Counted from the stretch's first letter, positions 23,677-33,659 are shown. The stretch is DNA of 40,377 nucleotides from Candidatus Accumulibacter aalborgensis (GCF_900089955.1 NZ_FLQX01000104.1:1-40377); one strand, 5' to 3'. Program-made: numbers and translations. Notes: generated by a model not told the origin, from the sequence alone.

Positions 23677-26600
23677 TTGCACAAGCCTGCCGAAGAGTCG
23701 AAGACGGTGGAACAGAATGATCTCGGCGTCCTGTCGTGGACCGAAGAGCTGCGTCGCGTGGCGATGGCGGTCAGCAAGAAGGACCGCAACCCCGCTGCCA
23801 ACCGCCAGCAACTGTTCTATTTGCTGCACTGGACGGCCGACGCCCGCGGTTTTGGGGTGACCGTAGGTAAAGGCCGCGATCCCGAGAGCGCCGACGAGCT
23901 GTGGACCCTCGATCGTGCGCTGAGCAAGCCACCGCGCTTCGTCAGCGACGAGGACCGCCCGATTCTGCGCCTGTTGTGGGCCGAGCGTTCTTTCGACACC
24001 GGCTTGCGTGCCTTTGGCCTCGGGCCTCGGTACGGCGGCGAGGTGTTGCAACTGATGGCCCAGACGGGCCGCTTGTGCCGCAAGGATGACTTCTCGATCC
24101 TCGCGCTGTCCGCCGCGCGTCCGGCGACGCTGGCCTGGCAACTGAATGCCGACGGGAGGCGAATTCCGCTGCTCAGGCCGGATCCGGCGGCCACTCTGGT
24201 CATTCCCTTGCGCGCACCGTGGTATCTCGATGTCGACAAGCGTCTGCTCGGCCCCTTGCTGGTGCGTGGCAACCAGGCCGTGGTCGCTCGTCTGTTCTCG
24301 CTGCCGCCGCTGTCGGCGACCGCGGCGGCGCTGGTCGGCGAAGCACTGGCTGAACCGGCGCTGGAGTTGCCCACCGATCCGGAAGAGGCGAGTGTCAGCA
24401 TGCGCAGTATCGACGTTGACCCGGTGCCTGTGCTCAGCCTGCAGACGCTCACCACGCACGGCAACCGTGGCTGGCGGGAATACTTTGCCAGCTTCGGCGG
24501 CGGTCCTTTCGATGTCGCCTTGCCGGTTTTTCGGTATGCCGATGTCGAAGTAGTCCCTGACGACGCGCGCGATTTCTCGATTCTGGCGAGCGGCGAGATG
24601 GTGCGCATCGTTCGCCGGATCGCCAGGGAAGAGCTGTTGATGGACGAGCTGGCCGCCGCCGGCCTTGAGAAAATTCCCGGCTATGTCCTGCAAACCTTCG
24701 GCAAACCGCCGGACAACGCCTACGGTCTGGCGCTGGAGACGAGGTGGCCCGCCTTGATGCGCGAGGGACTGCCGGGCCTGCGCACTGCCGGTTGGCAGAT
24801 CGAGTTTGCTGCCGACTTTCGCCATCGTGTGCTCGAAGTCGAGGCCTGGGATGCCGATCTGGTCGAGTCGGAAGGCGGCTGGTTCGACCTTGACATGGGG
24901 ATCATCGTCGAAGGTGAGCGCTTGCCGCTGGCGCCTCTGCTCGCTGCGCTGTTCCGGCGTGACGGGCGCTGGCTCGATGCGGGTCTGCTGGCGCAGATCG
25001 AAGACCGCGAGATGATCGAACTGGTGACTCCGTCCAGCCAGCGCATTGGTCGCATTCGTGCCCCGGCATGGCGTTTGAAGCCGCTGGCGGGAACCCTGAT
25101 CGACCTTTTCGACGGTTTTTCCGGCGGCAACACCCTGCGCCTGTCGCGTTTTGACGCGCCGCGGCTGGCCGAGCTCAACGACAGCAGTCGCTGGCGGTTC
25201 AGGGGTCAGCGTGACGTCCAGGCGCTTGCCGACCAGTTGACCGCGGCGCAGGGAATCGGCCACATCGATCCGCCGCTCGGACTGGGGCTCGAGCTGCGCC
25301 ACTACCAGACCGAAGGCCTGGCCTGGCTGCAGTTTCTGCGCGAACAGAACCTCGCCGGAATTCTGGCCGACGACATGGGGCTGGGCAAGACCGCCCAGAC
25401 GCTGGCGCATCTGCTGCTCGAAAAGGAAGCCGGCCGGCTCGACCGGCCGGCGCTGATCGTCCTGCCAACCTCACTGATCTTCAACTGGAAGAATGAGGCG
25501 GCGCGTTTTGCTCCCGGCCTGACCATCCTCTCGCTGCACGGCCCGGAGCGCAAGAGCCGTTTTGCCGAGATCATCCAGCATGACGTCGTGCTGACGACTT
25601 ATCCTCTGCTCTGGCGTGATGCGGAGGAGCTGACGCGCCACCGCTATCACCTGCTGATTCTCGACGAAGCGCAAACGGTCAAGAACGCGCGCAGCCAGGG
25701 CGCCGAAGTGGTGCGCAAGATCAGCGCCCGGCATCGTCTCTGTCTGACCGGCACGCCGCTGGAAAACCACCTCGGCGAGCTGTGGAGTCAGTTCGACTTC
25801 CTGCTTCCCGGCTTTCTCGGCAGCAACCAGAGCTTCACCAAGCACTGGCGGACGCCGATCGAAAAGCAGGGCGACGTGCAGCGGCGTGAGCTGCTCGCCC
25901 GCCGCGTTCGCCCCTTCATCCTGCGCCGCAAGAAGGAAGAGGTAGCGCGTGAGTTGCCGCCGAAGACGATCATCGTGCGCAAGGTCGAACTCGCCGGTAG
26001 CCAGCGCGATCTGTACGAGACGGTTCGCGTCGCGATGGACGAGAAAGTCCGCGACGAGATCGCCAGCAGGGGCTTCAACCGCAGTCAGATCGTCATTCTC
26101 GACGCTCTCCTGAAGCTGCGACAGGTCTGCTGCGATCCGCGTCTGGTCAAGGCGAGGTCGGCGCAGAAGGTCAAGGAACGAGCCAAGCTCGATCTGTTGA
26201 TGACCATGCTCCCTGAGCAGGTCGAGGAGGGCCGGCGCATCCTGCTCTTTTCGCAGTTCACCAGCATGCTGGCACTGATCGAAAAGGAACTGAAACTGGC
26301 CGGTATCGACTACGTTATCCTGACCGGCGACACCAGGGATCGCGAAACCCAGGTGCGCCGCTTTCAGGCGGGTGAGGTGCCGGTGTTCCTGATCAGCCTC
26401 AAGACCGGCGGTATCGGCCTGAACCTGACCGCCGCCGACACCGTGATCCATTACGACCCGTGGTGGAACCCGGCGGCTGAAAACCAGGCCACCGATCGTG
26501 CCCACCGTCTCGGTCAGGACAAACCCGTTTTCGTCTACAAACTGATCGTCGCCGGCAGCATCGAGGAAAAGATCCTCGCTCTGCAGGAGCGCAAGGCAGA

Positions 26601-26694
26601 ACTGGCCGCGCAGATCCTCTCGGAAGACCGGGGGGTGGACACCAAGTTCGGTCGTGACGACATCGCCGCCCTGTTCGCGCCGCTGTCCGGCTGA
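23677..26694 (+). CDS. SNF2-family DEAD/DEAH helicase
   Basis: A 1005-residue protein. The first ~540 residues are a long N-terminal region found in bacterial SNF2 proteins, with no clear motif. The SNF2 ATPase follows: LRHYQTEGLAWLQFL, motif I DDMGLGKT, LIVLPTSLIFNW, motif II DEAQ, motif III LTGTPLEN, and the helicase C domain with SQFTSMLALIE, FLISLKTGGIGLNLTAAD, VIHYDPWWNP and QATDRAHRLGQ. It is probably a nucleic-acid translocase remodelling RNA polymerase or DNA-bound proteins. The start is a TTG at 23677 with an AAGGGG ribosome site six bases upstream. All motifs are present and there is no sign of damage. It looks chromosomal rather than part of a defence cassette. Confidence 0.87.
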   Translation: MHKPAEESKTVEQNDLGVLSWTEELRRVAMAVSKKDRNPAANRQQLFYLLHWTADARGFGVTVGKGRDPESADELWTLDRALSKPPRFVSDEDRPILRLLWAERSFDTGLRAFGLGPRYGGEVLQLMAQTGRLCRKDDFSILALSAARPATLAWQLNADGRRIPLLRPDPAATLVIPLRAPWYLDVDKRLLGPLLVRGNQAVVARLFSLPPLSATAAALVGEALAEPALELPTDPEEASVSMRSIDVDPVPVLSLQTLTTHGNRGWREYFASFGGGPFDVALPVFRYADVEVVPDDARDFSILASGEMVRIVRRIAREELLMDELAAAGLEKIPGYVLQTFGKPPDNAYGLALETRWPALMREGLPGLRTAGWQIEFAADFRHRVLEVEAWDADLVESEGGWFDLDMGIIVEGERLPLAPLLAALFRRDGRWLDAGLLAQIEDREMIELVTPSSQRIGRIRAPAWRLKPLAGTLIDLFDGFSGGNTLRLSRFDAPRLAELNDSSRWRFRGQRDVQALADQLTAAQGIGHIDPPLGLGLELRHYQTEGLAWLQFLREQNLAGILADDMGLGKTAQTLAHLLLEKEAGRLDRPALIVLPTSLIFNWKNEAARFAPGLTILSLHGPERKSRFAEIIQHDVVLTTYPLLWRDAEELTRHRYHLLILDEAQTVKNARSQGAEVVRKISARHRLCLTGTPLENHLGELWSQFDFLLPGFLGSNQSFTKHWRTPIEKQGDVQRRELLARRVRPFILRRKKEEVARELPPKTIIVRKVELAGSQRDLYETVRVAMDEKVRDEIASRGFNRSQIVILDALLKLRQVCCDPRLVKARSAQKVKERAKLDLLMTMLPEQVEEGRRILLFSQFTSMLALIEKELKLAGIDYVILTGDTRDRETQVRRFQAGEVPVFLISLKTGGIGLNLTAADTVIHYDPWWNPAAENQATDRAHRLGQDKPVFVYKLIVAGSIEEKILALQERKAELAAQILSEDRGVDTKFGRDDIAALFAPLSG

Positions 26695-26705
26695 AGCGTC
26701 TGCGC

Positions 26706-26711
26706 TAGAAT
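26706..26711 (+). promoter_or_regulatory. Possible -10 element for the CDF gene
   Basis: TAGAAT, 29 bases before the ATG at 26741. No -35 box at the right spacing. Weak call. Confidence 0.3.
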
Positions 26712-26740
26712 GAGAAGTCCCGCTTTGGAAAGTCACCGCC

Positions 26741-27931
26741 ATGAGTCCACCTGACAGCGCGCCGGAAATGTCCTTCGATGACCCCGGCCGACACGCCGCG
26801 ACCCAGCGCTGTACGTGGATCAGCGTGCTGGTCAACGTTTTCCTCACCTCGGCTCAGGTCATCGCCGGTATCGTTGCCCACTCGCAAGGCCTGATCGCTG
26901 ACGGGCTGCACTCGCTGTCCGATCTGGTCTGTGATTTCCTGGTCCTTTTTGCCGCCCACCACAGCAAGGACCCCGCTGACGCGAGCCACCCGTATGGCCA
27001 TGCGCGCATCGAGACGGCGGCATCGTTTGCCCTCGGCGCGATTCTGGCGGCCACCGGCGCGGGAATCATCTGGAGCGCGGCGATGAAGCTGCAGAACCTC
27101 GGCGACCTGCCGCCGGTCGCGCCGCTTGCCCTGTGGACGGCGATCGTGGCGCTGGCGGCGAAGGAGGGATTGTTTCGTTACATGCTTCGCGTCGGCGAGC
27201 ATCTACGTTCGCCGATGCTGATTGCCAATGCCTGGCACGCACGTTCCGACGCCGCTTCATCGCTGGTCGTCGCCGTCGGCATCGTCGGCAATCTGATGGG
27301 CTACGTTTTTGCCGACTCTGTCGCGGCGCTGATCGTCGGCTTCATGATCGTTCGCATGGGCGCGGTGTTCGCCTGGGAGGCGCTGCAGGAACTGATCGAC
27401 ACCGGGCTGTCGATCGAGGAGGTCGACAGCATCCGCCAGGTGATCGTCGACACGCCAGGAGTGAGCAGTCTGCATGAGCTGCGTACCCGCCGCATGGCGC
27501 ATCGCTCGCTGGTCGATGCCCATGTCTGCGTCGAACCGCGGATCAGCGTCTCGGAAGGCCACCGGATCGCCGAGACGACCCGCAAACGCGTGCTCGACAG
27601 CCATCCCTCGGTGTCCGATGTGCTGGTGCATGTCGACGTCGAGGACGACCTGGATCACGACAGCAGCAGCCAGGCGCTGCTCGACCGCAGCGAGTTGATG
27701 AGCGATCTGGCGCCGGTGCTCGCCGGACTGCCCGAGCCGCAGCGGGTCGTCCTGCACTATCTGAATGGCCGCGTCGAAGCCGAGGTCTATCTGCCGCAAG
27801 ACGCGCTGGCAGACCCTGCCGCGCTCGGCCATGCCGAGCGCGAATTCATCCGGCGCTTGTCACAGCATCCTTTGCTCGCCTCGCTGTCGATCAACTACCG
27901 GCACCGGGTTCTGCCTGCCGGCGGCGACTGA
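26741..27931 (+). CDS. Cation diffusion facilitator (metal efflux) protein
   Basis: A 396-residue CDF transporter with six predicted membrane helices in residues ~25-230. Metal-site residues are in DGLHSLSDLVCD and again in AWHARSDAASSL (the two D/H pairs of the central site). The HPYGHARIE segment after helix 3 is typical. Residues ~230-310 form the cytosolic dimerisation domain (HELRTRRMAHRSLVDAHVCV, VSEGHRIAE, VLVHVDVEDD). A further ~85 residues extend beyond the usual end. The likely role is export of zinc, iron or a related divalent metal by proton antiport; the metal cannot be told from sequence alone. It stands alone, with two hairpins after it. Confidence 0.88.
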   Translation: MSPPDSAPEMSFDDPGRHAATQRCTWISVLVNVFLTSAQVIAGIVAHSQGLIADGLHSLSDLVCDFLVLFAAHHSKDPADASHPYGHARIETAASFALGAILAATGAGIIWSAAMKLQNLGDLPPVAPLALWTAIVALAAKEGLFRYMLRVGEHLRSPMLIANAWHARSDAASSLVVAVGIVGNLMGYVFADSVAALIVGFMIVRMGAVFAWEALQELIDTGLSIEEVDSIRQVIVDTPGVSSLHELRTRRMAHRSLVDAHVCVEPRISVSEGHRIAETTRKRVLDSHPSVSDVLVHVDVEDDLDHDSSSQALLDRSELMSDLAPVLAGLPEPQRVVLHYLNGRVEAEVYLPQDALADPAALGHAEREFIRRLSQHPLLASLSINYRHRVLPAGGD

Positions 27932-27956
27932 GTGACCGAGATTGCCGCCGGCAGGC
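27913..27956 (+). terminator. Strong hairpin over the CDF stop codon
   Basis: A perfect 13-bp stem (27913-27925 with 27944-27956, GCCTGCCGGCGGC type) has an 18-base loop containing the stop at 27929-27931. There is no T-run. It may stabilise the 3' end or slow RNA polymerase. Confidence 0.5.
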
Positions 27957-27967
27957 AAGAACAGCCA

Positions 27968-27996
27968 GGGTGCCACAAGCAAGGCGCATGGCACCC
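27968..27996 (+). repeat. REP-like palindrome related to 146-176
   Basis: GGGTGCCA (27968-27975) and TGGCACCC (27989-27996) form a perfect 8-bp stem with loop CAAGCAAGGCGCA, close to the AAGCAAAGCGC loop of the element at 146-176. The GTAG head is not conserved here. Confidence 0.5.
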
Positions 27997-28052
27997 ATTG
28001 TACCGCTCTCAGGTGCTCATTGCCCTCGGCACCACTGGTCGGAGATTCGCGA

Positions 28053-28058
28053 TAGAAT
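28053..28058 (+). promoter_or_regulatory. Possible -10 element for rlmD
   Basis: TAGAAT, 27 bases before the rlmD ATG at 28086. No clear -35 box. Weak call supported by recurrence of the hexamer. Confidence 0.3.
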
Positions 28059-28085
28059 CACGCGCTTTGTCAGCGGAAGCCGCGC

Positions 28086-29423
28086 ATGCCGACCGGAATC
28101 ATTGAATCGCTGGACCACGAGGCGCGGGGAATCACGCGCTGCGACGGCAAGACGGTCTTTGTCGAAGGAGCCTTGCCGGGCGAAACGGTCGACTATGCAA
28201 CTTATCGCCGCAAACCCAGCTATGACCTGGCGCGGACGCTAAGGGTTCTGGAACCCTCGCCGGATCGCGTGACGCCGCTCTGCCCGCACTTTGGCGTCTG
28301 CGGTGGTTGCAGCATGCAGCACCTCGATCCTGTCGCGCAGGTCGCCGCCAAGCAGCGGCTGCTCGAGGATAATCTCCGCCATCTTGGGCGGATCGCTGCC
28401 GAGCAGCTCTACGCCCCGATCTACGGTCAGCCCTGGGGTTACCGCTATCGGGCCCGCCTTTCGGTTCGCCTGGTGGTCAAGAAGGGTGGCGTTCTGGTCG
28501 GCTTTCACGAGAAGAGGAGCAGCTACGTCGCTGACATGCGCCAGTGCGAGATTCTGCCGCCGCATCTGTCGGCCATGCTGCTGCCGCTGCGCGAGCTGAT
28601 CGGTAAAATGTCGATCCGTGATCGCCTGCCGCAGATCGAGGTGGCGGTCGGTGAGCGGGTGACGGCGCTGGTGCTGCGCATCCTGGAATCGCCGAGTGCG
28701 ACCGACGAGGACCTGCTGCGCGATTTTGCCGACCGCCATGGGGTGGTCTTCTACCTGCAGCCACAGGGGCCGGCGACGGCGTGGCGCTTCTATCCGCTCG
28801 ACGGGCCGCGCCTGTCCTACCTCCTGCCGGACTTCGCCGTCGAGCACTTCTTTTCGCCGACCGAGTTCACGCAGGTCAATCACGCGATCAACCGCGTCCT
28901 GGTGCGTCGCGCCCTGGCGCTGCTCGACCCACGCCCTGGCGACCGCGTCGGTGACATGTTCTGTGGGCTGGGCAATTTCACGCTGCCGATCGCCCGCTCG
29001 GGGGCTCGCGTTTTGGGCGTTGAGGGCAGTGCCGAGTTGGTTCGTCTTGCCGCCGAGAATGCCGCCGCCAACGGCCTCGAGGATCGCGCCGAGTATCGCG
29101 TCGCGAATCTCTTCACGGCGACGCCGGAGACCCTGGCGGCTCTCGGTCATTTCGACAAGATGCTGATCGACCCACCGCGCGAAGGTGCCCTGGAACTGGT
29201 CAAATCGCTTGGCGCCGACGGCCCGCAGCGAATCGTCTATATTTCATGCAGTCCGGCGACGCTGGCGCGCGACGCGGCGATCCTGGTCACCCAGAAGAAC
29301 TACCGCCTGCGCGGCACCGGAGTGGTCAATATGTTCCCCAATACCTCGCACGTCGAGTCGATCGCGCTCTTCGAGCGTACTTCAAACCAAGTGAGTAATA
29401 ATGAAAACACCACGCTTTCTTGA
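28086..29423 (+). CDS. rlmD: 23S rRNA (uracil-5-)-methyltransferase RlmD
   Basis: A 445-residue SAM-dependent enzyme that methylates U1939 of 23S rRNA. A short N-terminal TRAM-like domain ([18 protein letters not shown]) is followed by the Fe-S cysteines C66, C72 and C75 in [15 protein letters not shown], with a fourth in RQCEIL. The methyltransferase domain has the SAM site ([18 protein letters not shown]), the catalytic DPPREG, and [11 protein letters not shown] with the nucleophilic cysteine. Length and motifs are complete. The last 23 bases overlap the start of the lipoprotein gene, suggesting coupled translation. Confidence 0.92.
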   Translation: MPTGIIESLDHEARGITRCDGKTVFVEGALPGETVDYATYRRKPSYDLARTLRVLEPSPDRVTPLCPHFGVCGGCSMQHLDPVAQVAAKQRLLEDNLRHLGRIAAEQLYAPIYGQPWGYRYRARLSVRLVVKKGGVLVGFHEKRSSYVADMRQCEILPPHLSAMLLPLRELIGKMSIRDRLPQIEVAVGERVTALVLRILESPSATDEDLLRDFADRHGVVFYLQPQGPATAWRFYPLDGPRLSYLLPDFAVEHFFSPTEFTQVNHAINRVLVRRALALLDPRPGDRVGDMFCGLGNFTLPIARSGARVLGVEGSAELVRLAAENAAANGLEDRAEYRVANLFTATPETLAALGHFDKMLIDPPREGALELVKSLGADGPQRIVYISCSPATLARDAAILVTQKNYRLRGTGVVNMFPNTSHVESIALFERTSNQVSNNENTTLS

Positions 29424-30228
29424 ACCGGCAGTTGGCATACCTACCCTAGGGATGGTCGTTCTTGCCGGCTGTACTCTCCTTGTGGGTTGCGCGACGGACA
29501 GTTCGATGCTGGGCAGTGGCACGAACATAACCGCTTCCGACAAGACACGCATGACCAAGAGCGGCTATCTGTCCGACTACGCACGCCTGAAGCCGACGCC
29601 CTGGAGTGACGGAATCGAATGCTGGCGTGACCCCAAGATCGATGCCAGGAACTACGACAAGGTGCTGATCTCGCGCATCGTCCTATCGCTTACACCGCCC
29701 AAGGACAAGGAATCTGAACAACTGGTCGATCCTGGCGACCTGAAGGCCCTGACCGACTACTTCTACGGCTCGCTGGTCAAGGCATTGAAGCCACAGATGC
29801 AGGTGGTCGAAAATCCAGGACCCGGGGTGGTGGTTATCGGAATCGCTTTGACCTCCCTGGTGCCCACTGCGGTGAGCAAGAGCGTTACCGGTACGCTTAT
29901 TCCTTACGCGTTCATCGCCGAAGCGAGCTCCGGCGTTGCCTCGGGCCGGCCGGCGGGCTCCACTCCGTACATGGGCGAAACCGGGATGGAGATGCAGTTC
30001 CGTGACGGCGCATCGGGCGCGATCCTGGCGGAATGCCGGGATACCGAGATCGGACGCAAGTACGCCGCAGACAGCAGCTCGAATGCTGCGGGCGCAGCGC
30101 AGACCTGGGCGGGTGGCTATGTGAATTCGTTCCAGGCCTGGTCATATGCGAAAAACGCATTCGACAAGTGGTCGATGCTGGTCGCCAAGCGCCTTGCCGA
30201 TCTGCGTGCGGCTAACCCGGCGCAGTAA
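29401..30228 (+). CDS. DUF3313 family lipoprotein
   Basis: A 275-residue putative lipoprotein. Two lipobox-like sites follow the hydrophobic N-terminus: VLAGC (Cys24) and LLVGC (Cys30); I cannot tell which is used. The body ([41 protein letters not shown]-free [22 protein letters not shown]) matches the DUF3313 family, which has no known function and is probably in the outer membrane or periplasm. The start overlaps the end of rlmD by 23 bases. It is slightly less GC-rich than rlmD. The ORF ends 38 bases before the convergent glycosyltransferase gene. Confidence 0.75.
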   Translation: MKTPRFLEPAVGIPTLGMVVLAGCTLLVGCATDSSMLGSGTNITASDKTRMTKSGYLSDYARLKPTPWSDGIECWRDPKIDARNYDKVLISRIVLSLTPPKDKESEQLVDPGDLKALTDYFYGSLVKALKPQMQVVENPGPGVVVIGIALTSLVPTAVSKSVTGTLIPYAFIAEASSGVASGRPAGSTPYMGETGMEMQFRDGASGAILAECRDTEIGRKYAADSSSNAAGAAQTWAGGYVNSFQAWSYAKNAFDKWSMLVAKRLADLRAANPAQ

Positions 30229-30255
30229 GCGCAACTCACCTTGGTGAGGATGCTG

Positions 30256-30275
30256 GTCAGCTTGGTCTAGCTGAC
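30256..30275. terminator. Bidirectional hairpin between convergent genes
   Basis: GTCAGCT (30256-30262) and AGCTGAC (30269-30275) form a perfect 7-bp stem over the stop codon of the glycosyltransferase gene. A second small palindrome (CTCAC/GTGAG, 30235-30248) precedes it. Neither has a clear T-run. Confidence 0.4.
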
Positions 30276-32015
30276 GCGCTCCAGCAACACCCGCCGCCGC
30301 GCCTCGGTCTTTGCGTCGTTGTGCGCGGCGGGATTTTGCTCCTCGATAGAGCGCACTACGTAGCGCCCTGGTTCGCTGGCCAGAATCGCTTGCGCCCACT
30401 CGTTGTTCACCACCCTGAAGCGAGTCGCCCTTGCCCCCGGTTTCACCGCGGGACGTCCCAGGTAGAAGACCACCCGCGCTGCATCGGTCAGCTCAACCGC
30501 CCCGCCGTCCGTCTGCTGCGCGTTGATCTCGACCGCTTCGCCTTCCGGAACAATCTGTCGCACGGTCGCGCAGAACCGTTGCAACTCGCGCGCCTGATGA
30601 CGCAGGCTCTCCATCGTCCCGAGCACCCCGACAAGGAGCACGAAGACCAGCGCCATGGCCGGTGCCAGCGCGCGCAAGCGGTCGTTCATCCGCCTCAGCA
30701 GCAGAACGCCGAGCCCGATGCTGGCGCCGACCAGTGGCAGCCACGCCGGGATCGCCTGCCAGTACTCGGGAGGTAGAACAGCAAAGGCATCGAGTGCCGC
30801 CGGTGCCGCCAGCGGATGTGCCAGCCGCAAGATCCCCAGCGCGAGCGCCGCCACGCCGCTGACGGTTCCGCTGATCGCCACCGCGGCCAGTCCCCATTTG
30901 CGCAGCCAGGTTGCCCAGCCACGGCCAGAGTCGAGCAGCGCTTCTGCCACGATGAGCGCAAAGAACGGCGCAATCGGCAGCAGATAGTACGTTCGCCGCG
31001 ACCCCGAGAGCGTGAAAAACACGAAGATTGCCAGATACCCGAAGAGCGGGAACAGGCGCCGCCGGTCCTCCGCGCGGTCGTACATGCGCAGGCTGAAGCC
31101 GCCTCTGGCGCGTGCCTGCTCGCGTACGCGCAGCCAGGCCAGTGCCAGCGCCGCGGGCAGGAGAGCCGACCACGGCGCGAGCAGCTCGAACTGGTTCCAG
31201 AAGTAGAAATACCACGGCTGCACGTGGTCGAAAGGCGTCAGCCCGCGGGTCACCGACTCGCGCCACAATAGTTCCAGAGGTCCCGTGTCACCTCGTGTCA
31301 GCCATGGAATCGCCAGCGGCACCCCCAGCGTCAGGCCAAGCGCGAGGACGCCAAGCACCGTCGGAAGAGGGCGCACCCAGCCAAAGCCGCGTACCGCCAA
31401 AGCCCACAGAAAGGCTGCAAAGCCCGGCACTGCCACGCCGACCAGTCCCTTCATCAGCGAGGTGACGCCGACCACCACCCCCAGTGCCGGCAGGTGCCAC
31501 CAGCGCTGGTCCTCCGATGCCTCCATAATCAGCAGCATCGCCAGTGCGACGCCGAGCACGGTATGGGGGTCGGCGCTCGCCACCCGGCTGAAAAAAAGGA
31601 TCCTGAAGGTGGTCGCGAAAACGCAGGCCGCCACCGCGCCGGGTAGCGCGCCTATCGTCCTCTTTCCCAACAGGAAGACCACATAGGTGGTCAGGACGAA
31701 GCACAGCGCTCCCGGTAGCCGGAGGGTCTGCTCATTCAGCGTCCCGGTCAGCGCCGACACCACCGCAATCAGCCAGTAGCTGCCGAACGGCTTGTCTGGA
31801 TAGGGGCTGCCGCCTATGGTCATGCGGAAGAAGTCGCCGCTGGACAGCATCTCCATGGTGACGGCGCCCCAGCGCCCCTCCGATCCCTGCAGCGGGATAT
31901 CCAGCCGCCACAGCGAAAGGAAGGCCGCGACCAGCAAAGCGGCGACCAGCAGTGGCCGTACGTAGCGCTCGTCGGTCGTGCCGCGGCTCGCCGACGCAAG
32001 CTGCGCAATGCTCAT
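30267..32015 (-). CDS. ArnT-like membrane glycosyltransferase (GT-83/PMT type)
   Basis: A protein of about 582 residues with about a dozen predicted membrane helices. The first periplasmic loop after helix 1 has LDIPLQGSEGRWGAVTMEML, where ArnT/PMT enzymes have the acidic metal-binding motif. GGSPYPDKPFGSYWL and the later LSGSRRTYYLLPIAPFFAL are typical. The family moves a sugar from polyprenyl phosphate to lipid A or another envelope acceptor; the sugar is unknown here. I prefer the ATG at 32015, because an upstream start (32039) would place the first codons inside the terminator of the neighbouring rhlE gene. The soluble C-terminal region is periplasmic. Confidence 0.8.
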   Translation of the reverse strand: MSIAQLASASRGTTDERYVRPLLVAALLVAAFLSLWRLDIPLQGSEGRWGAVTMEMLSSGDFFRMTIGGSPYPDKPFGSYWLIAVVSALTGTLNEQTLRLPGALCFVLTTYVVFLLGKRTIGALPGAVAACVFATTFRILFFSRVASADPHTVLGVALAMLLIMEASEDQRWWHLPALGVVVGVTSLMKGLVGVAVPGFAAFLWALAVRGFGWVRPLPTVLGVLALGLTLGVPLAIPWLTRGDTGPLELLWRESVTRGLTPFDHVQPWYFYFWNQFELLAPWSALLPAALALAWLRVREQARARGGFSLRMYDRAEDRRRLFPLFGYLAIFVFFTLSGSRRTYYLLPIAPFFALIVAEALLDSGRGWATWLRKWGLAAVAISGTVSGVAALALGILRLAHPLAAPAALDAFAVLPPEYWQAIPAWLPLVGASIGLGVLLLRRMNDRLRALAPAMALVFVLLVGVLGTMESLRHQARELQRFCATVRQIVPEGEAVEINAQQTDGGAVELTDAARVVFYLGRPAVKPGARATRFRVVNNEWAQAILASEPGRYVVRSIEEQNPAAHNDAKTEARRRVLLERVS

Positions 32016-32025
32016 CGCGGGCAGC

Positions 32026-32052
32026 AAAAAAGCCCGCATGCGGCGGGCTTTT
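32026..32052. terminator. Rho-independent terminator (bidirectional)
   Basis: AAAAAAGCCCGC, ATGC loop, then GCGGGCTTTT forms a GC stem with A- and T-runs on its two sides. It lies 18 bases after the rhlE stop on the minus strand and just before the glycosyltransferase start. Confidence 0.8.
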
Positions 32053-32069
32053 CGGCGGAGCAGAAGCGA

Positions 32070-33503
32070 TCAGCGATCGCCATACGTCCGGCGGCTACCG
32101 CTGGCGATAGCGCCATGGCCACTCTTGGCTGCTTCGCGGTAGGGCGCCGCGTGCGCCGATCCATCGCGCTTGGCCGCCGAGGGCTTGCTGAAATGGCTTT
32201 CGCTTCGTCCGGCGGGTTGGCTGTGGCTGCGGTTCTCGCCACCCTTCCACGCCGGTTTGCCGGTCGGGCGAGGCTTGACCGAAGGCGACCGGCGAGTCGG
32301 CTCATGACCGACCACGACTTCGACCGGAATGACCTGTTTGGTGAACCGTTCTATCTTTCTGACGTTGAACTGCTCGGCGTGATGGACCAGCGAGATCGCC
32401 AGACCGTTGCGCCCGGCACGGCCGGTGCGGCCGATGCGATGCACATAGTCCTCGGCAAATTTCGGCAGATCGTAGTTGAACACGTGTGTGATCGTCGGGA
32501 CGTCGATGCCGCGCGCAGCGACATCGGTGGCCACCAGGATGCGTACCTGACCACGACGCATGGCGGCGAGCGTGCGGTTGCGGGCTCCCTGATGCATGTC
32601 GCCATGAAGCGCCGCGGCGTTCAGACCGGCGACGTTCAGGCGGTCGCTGACGGTGTCGGCATCTCGCTTGGTGGCCGTAAACACCAGCGCCTGATCAATC
32701 GTCGTATCGCGCAGGAGGTGGTCGAGCAGGCGGTTTTTGTGCGCCAGGTCGTCGACGAAGTGCATGCGTTGCTCGATGTTGTCGTGGCGCGCCGACGCGG
32801 AATCGACCTGGATGCGCAGCGGTGCGCGCGTCATGCGCTGGGCCAGCTCGCCGACGGTGCCATCGAGCGTGGCCGAGAAGAGCATTGTCTGGCGCGCGGC
32901 GGGAGTCGCGGCAACGATCCGCTCGATGTCCTCGATGAAACCCATGTCCAGCATCCGGTCGGCTTCGTCGAGGACCAGGATCTGCAAATTCGAGAAGTCG
33001 ATCTTGCCCGACGTCATGTGGTCGATCAGGCGGCCCGGCGTGGCGACCAGGATTTCCGGGTTGCGGCCGAGAAGCTCCATCTGCTTCGGATAAGGCATGC
33101 CGCCAAGGATGGCGACGGCTTTCACCTGATGAAGCTGGCGACCGTACTTTTCGGTGGCCGCGGTGACCTGCAGCGCCAGTTCGCGAGTCGGTGTGAGCAC
33201 CAGCATCCGCGGGTGGGCGGGCTGGAAGCGCTGGCGATCATGGCCGCGCGGGCGGGCGGTAGCGCGCTCGGAGCTGGTCGTGCGTGGTGCCGCGGCTAGC
33301 CGCTCCTGGACGGCAAAGCGATGTAGTGCCGGCAGCATGAAGGCTGCCGTCTTACCTGAGCCGGTCTGCGACGAAACCAGCAGGTCGCGCCCTTCGAGGG
33401 CGGCCGGAATGGCTTGTTGCTGTACGGGGGTCGGTTCGCTGTAGCCCGAATCAGTGAGTGCTTTGAGGATGGCCGGGTGGAGGCCGATTTCTGAAAAAGT
33501 CAT
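32070..33503 (-). CDS. rhlE: DEAD-box RNA helicase (RhlE type)
   Basis: A 477-residue DEAD-box helicase. The Q motif (FSEIGLHPAILKAL, PTPVQQQAIP), motif I (SQTGSGKT), TPTRELALQV, motif II (LDEADRMLDMGF), motif III (SAT) and motif VI (HRIGRTGRAGRNG) are all present. The C-terminal ~100 residues are basic and low-complexity (PRPTGKPAWKGG, AAKRDGSAHAAP), as in RhlE, and should bind RNA. The likely role is ribosome assembly and RNA unwinding in the cold. The ATG at 33503 starts the family's MTFSEIG; an upstream TTG in the same frame is rejected. The gene is transcribed from a promoter about 250 bases upstream with a structured leader. Confidence 0.9.
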   Translation of the reverse strand: MTFSEIGLHPAILKALTDSGYSEPTPVQQQAIPAALEGRDLLVSSQTGSGKTAAFMLPALHRFAVQERLAAAPRTTSSERATARPRGHDRQRFQPAHPRMLVLTPTRELALQVTAATEKYGRQLHQVKAVAILGGMPYPKQMELLGRNPEILVATPGRLIDHMTSGKIDFSNLQILVLDEADRMLDMGFIEDIERIVAATPAARQTMLFSATLDGTVGELAQRMTRAPLRIQVDSASARHDNIEQRMHFVDDLAHKNRLLDHLLRDTTIDQALVFTATKRDADTVSDRLNVAGLNAAALHGDMHQGARNRTLAAMRRGQVRILVATDVAARGIDVPTITHVFNYDLPKFAEDYVHRIGRTGRAGRNGLAISLVHHAEQFNVRKIERFTKQVIPVEVVVGHEPTRRSPSVKPRPTGKPAWKGGENRSHSQPAGRSESHFSKPSAAKRDGSAHAAPYREAAKSGHGAIASGSRRTYGDR

Positions 33504-33600
33504 GTTTCTCTTTCGTATGGATGCGCGGCGCACTGCCGTCACGGCATAGCACGCTGCTGAAAATAAATGCAACGCCAACCAACGAAAAAGCTGAGAGAGA

Positions 33601-33659
33601 CTCTGATCGGTTCAGAGAATTCAGCACCCGTCAGCACATGTGCCGGGGCGGTGCTGAAT
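33601..33659 (-). promoter_or_regulatory. Structured 5' leader of rhlE (two hairpins)
   Basis: On the minus strand two stems follow each other: a 10-bp perfect stem (ATTCAGCACC/GGTGCTGAAT, 33619-33628 with 33650-33659), then a 6-bp stem (CTCTGA/TCAGAG, 33601-33617). The second is followed, about ten bases later, by CTTTTT. This resembles an attenuator or a folded cold-shock-type leader. The 303-base gap 33504-33806 holds this leader and the promoter at 33754-33781. Confidence 0.45.

Noticed and set aside
23677-26694. SNF2 helicase as part of a defence system
   Set aside because: SNF2 proteins occur in some defence systems, but here it stands between yajQ and a cation transporter with no nuclease, methylase or other defence gene.
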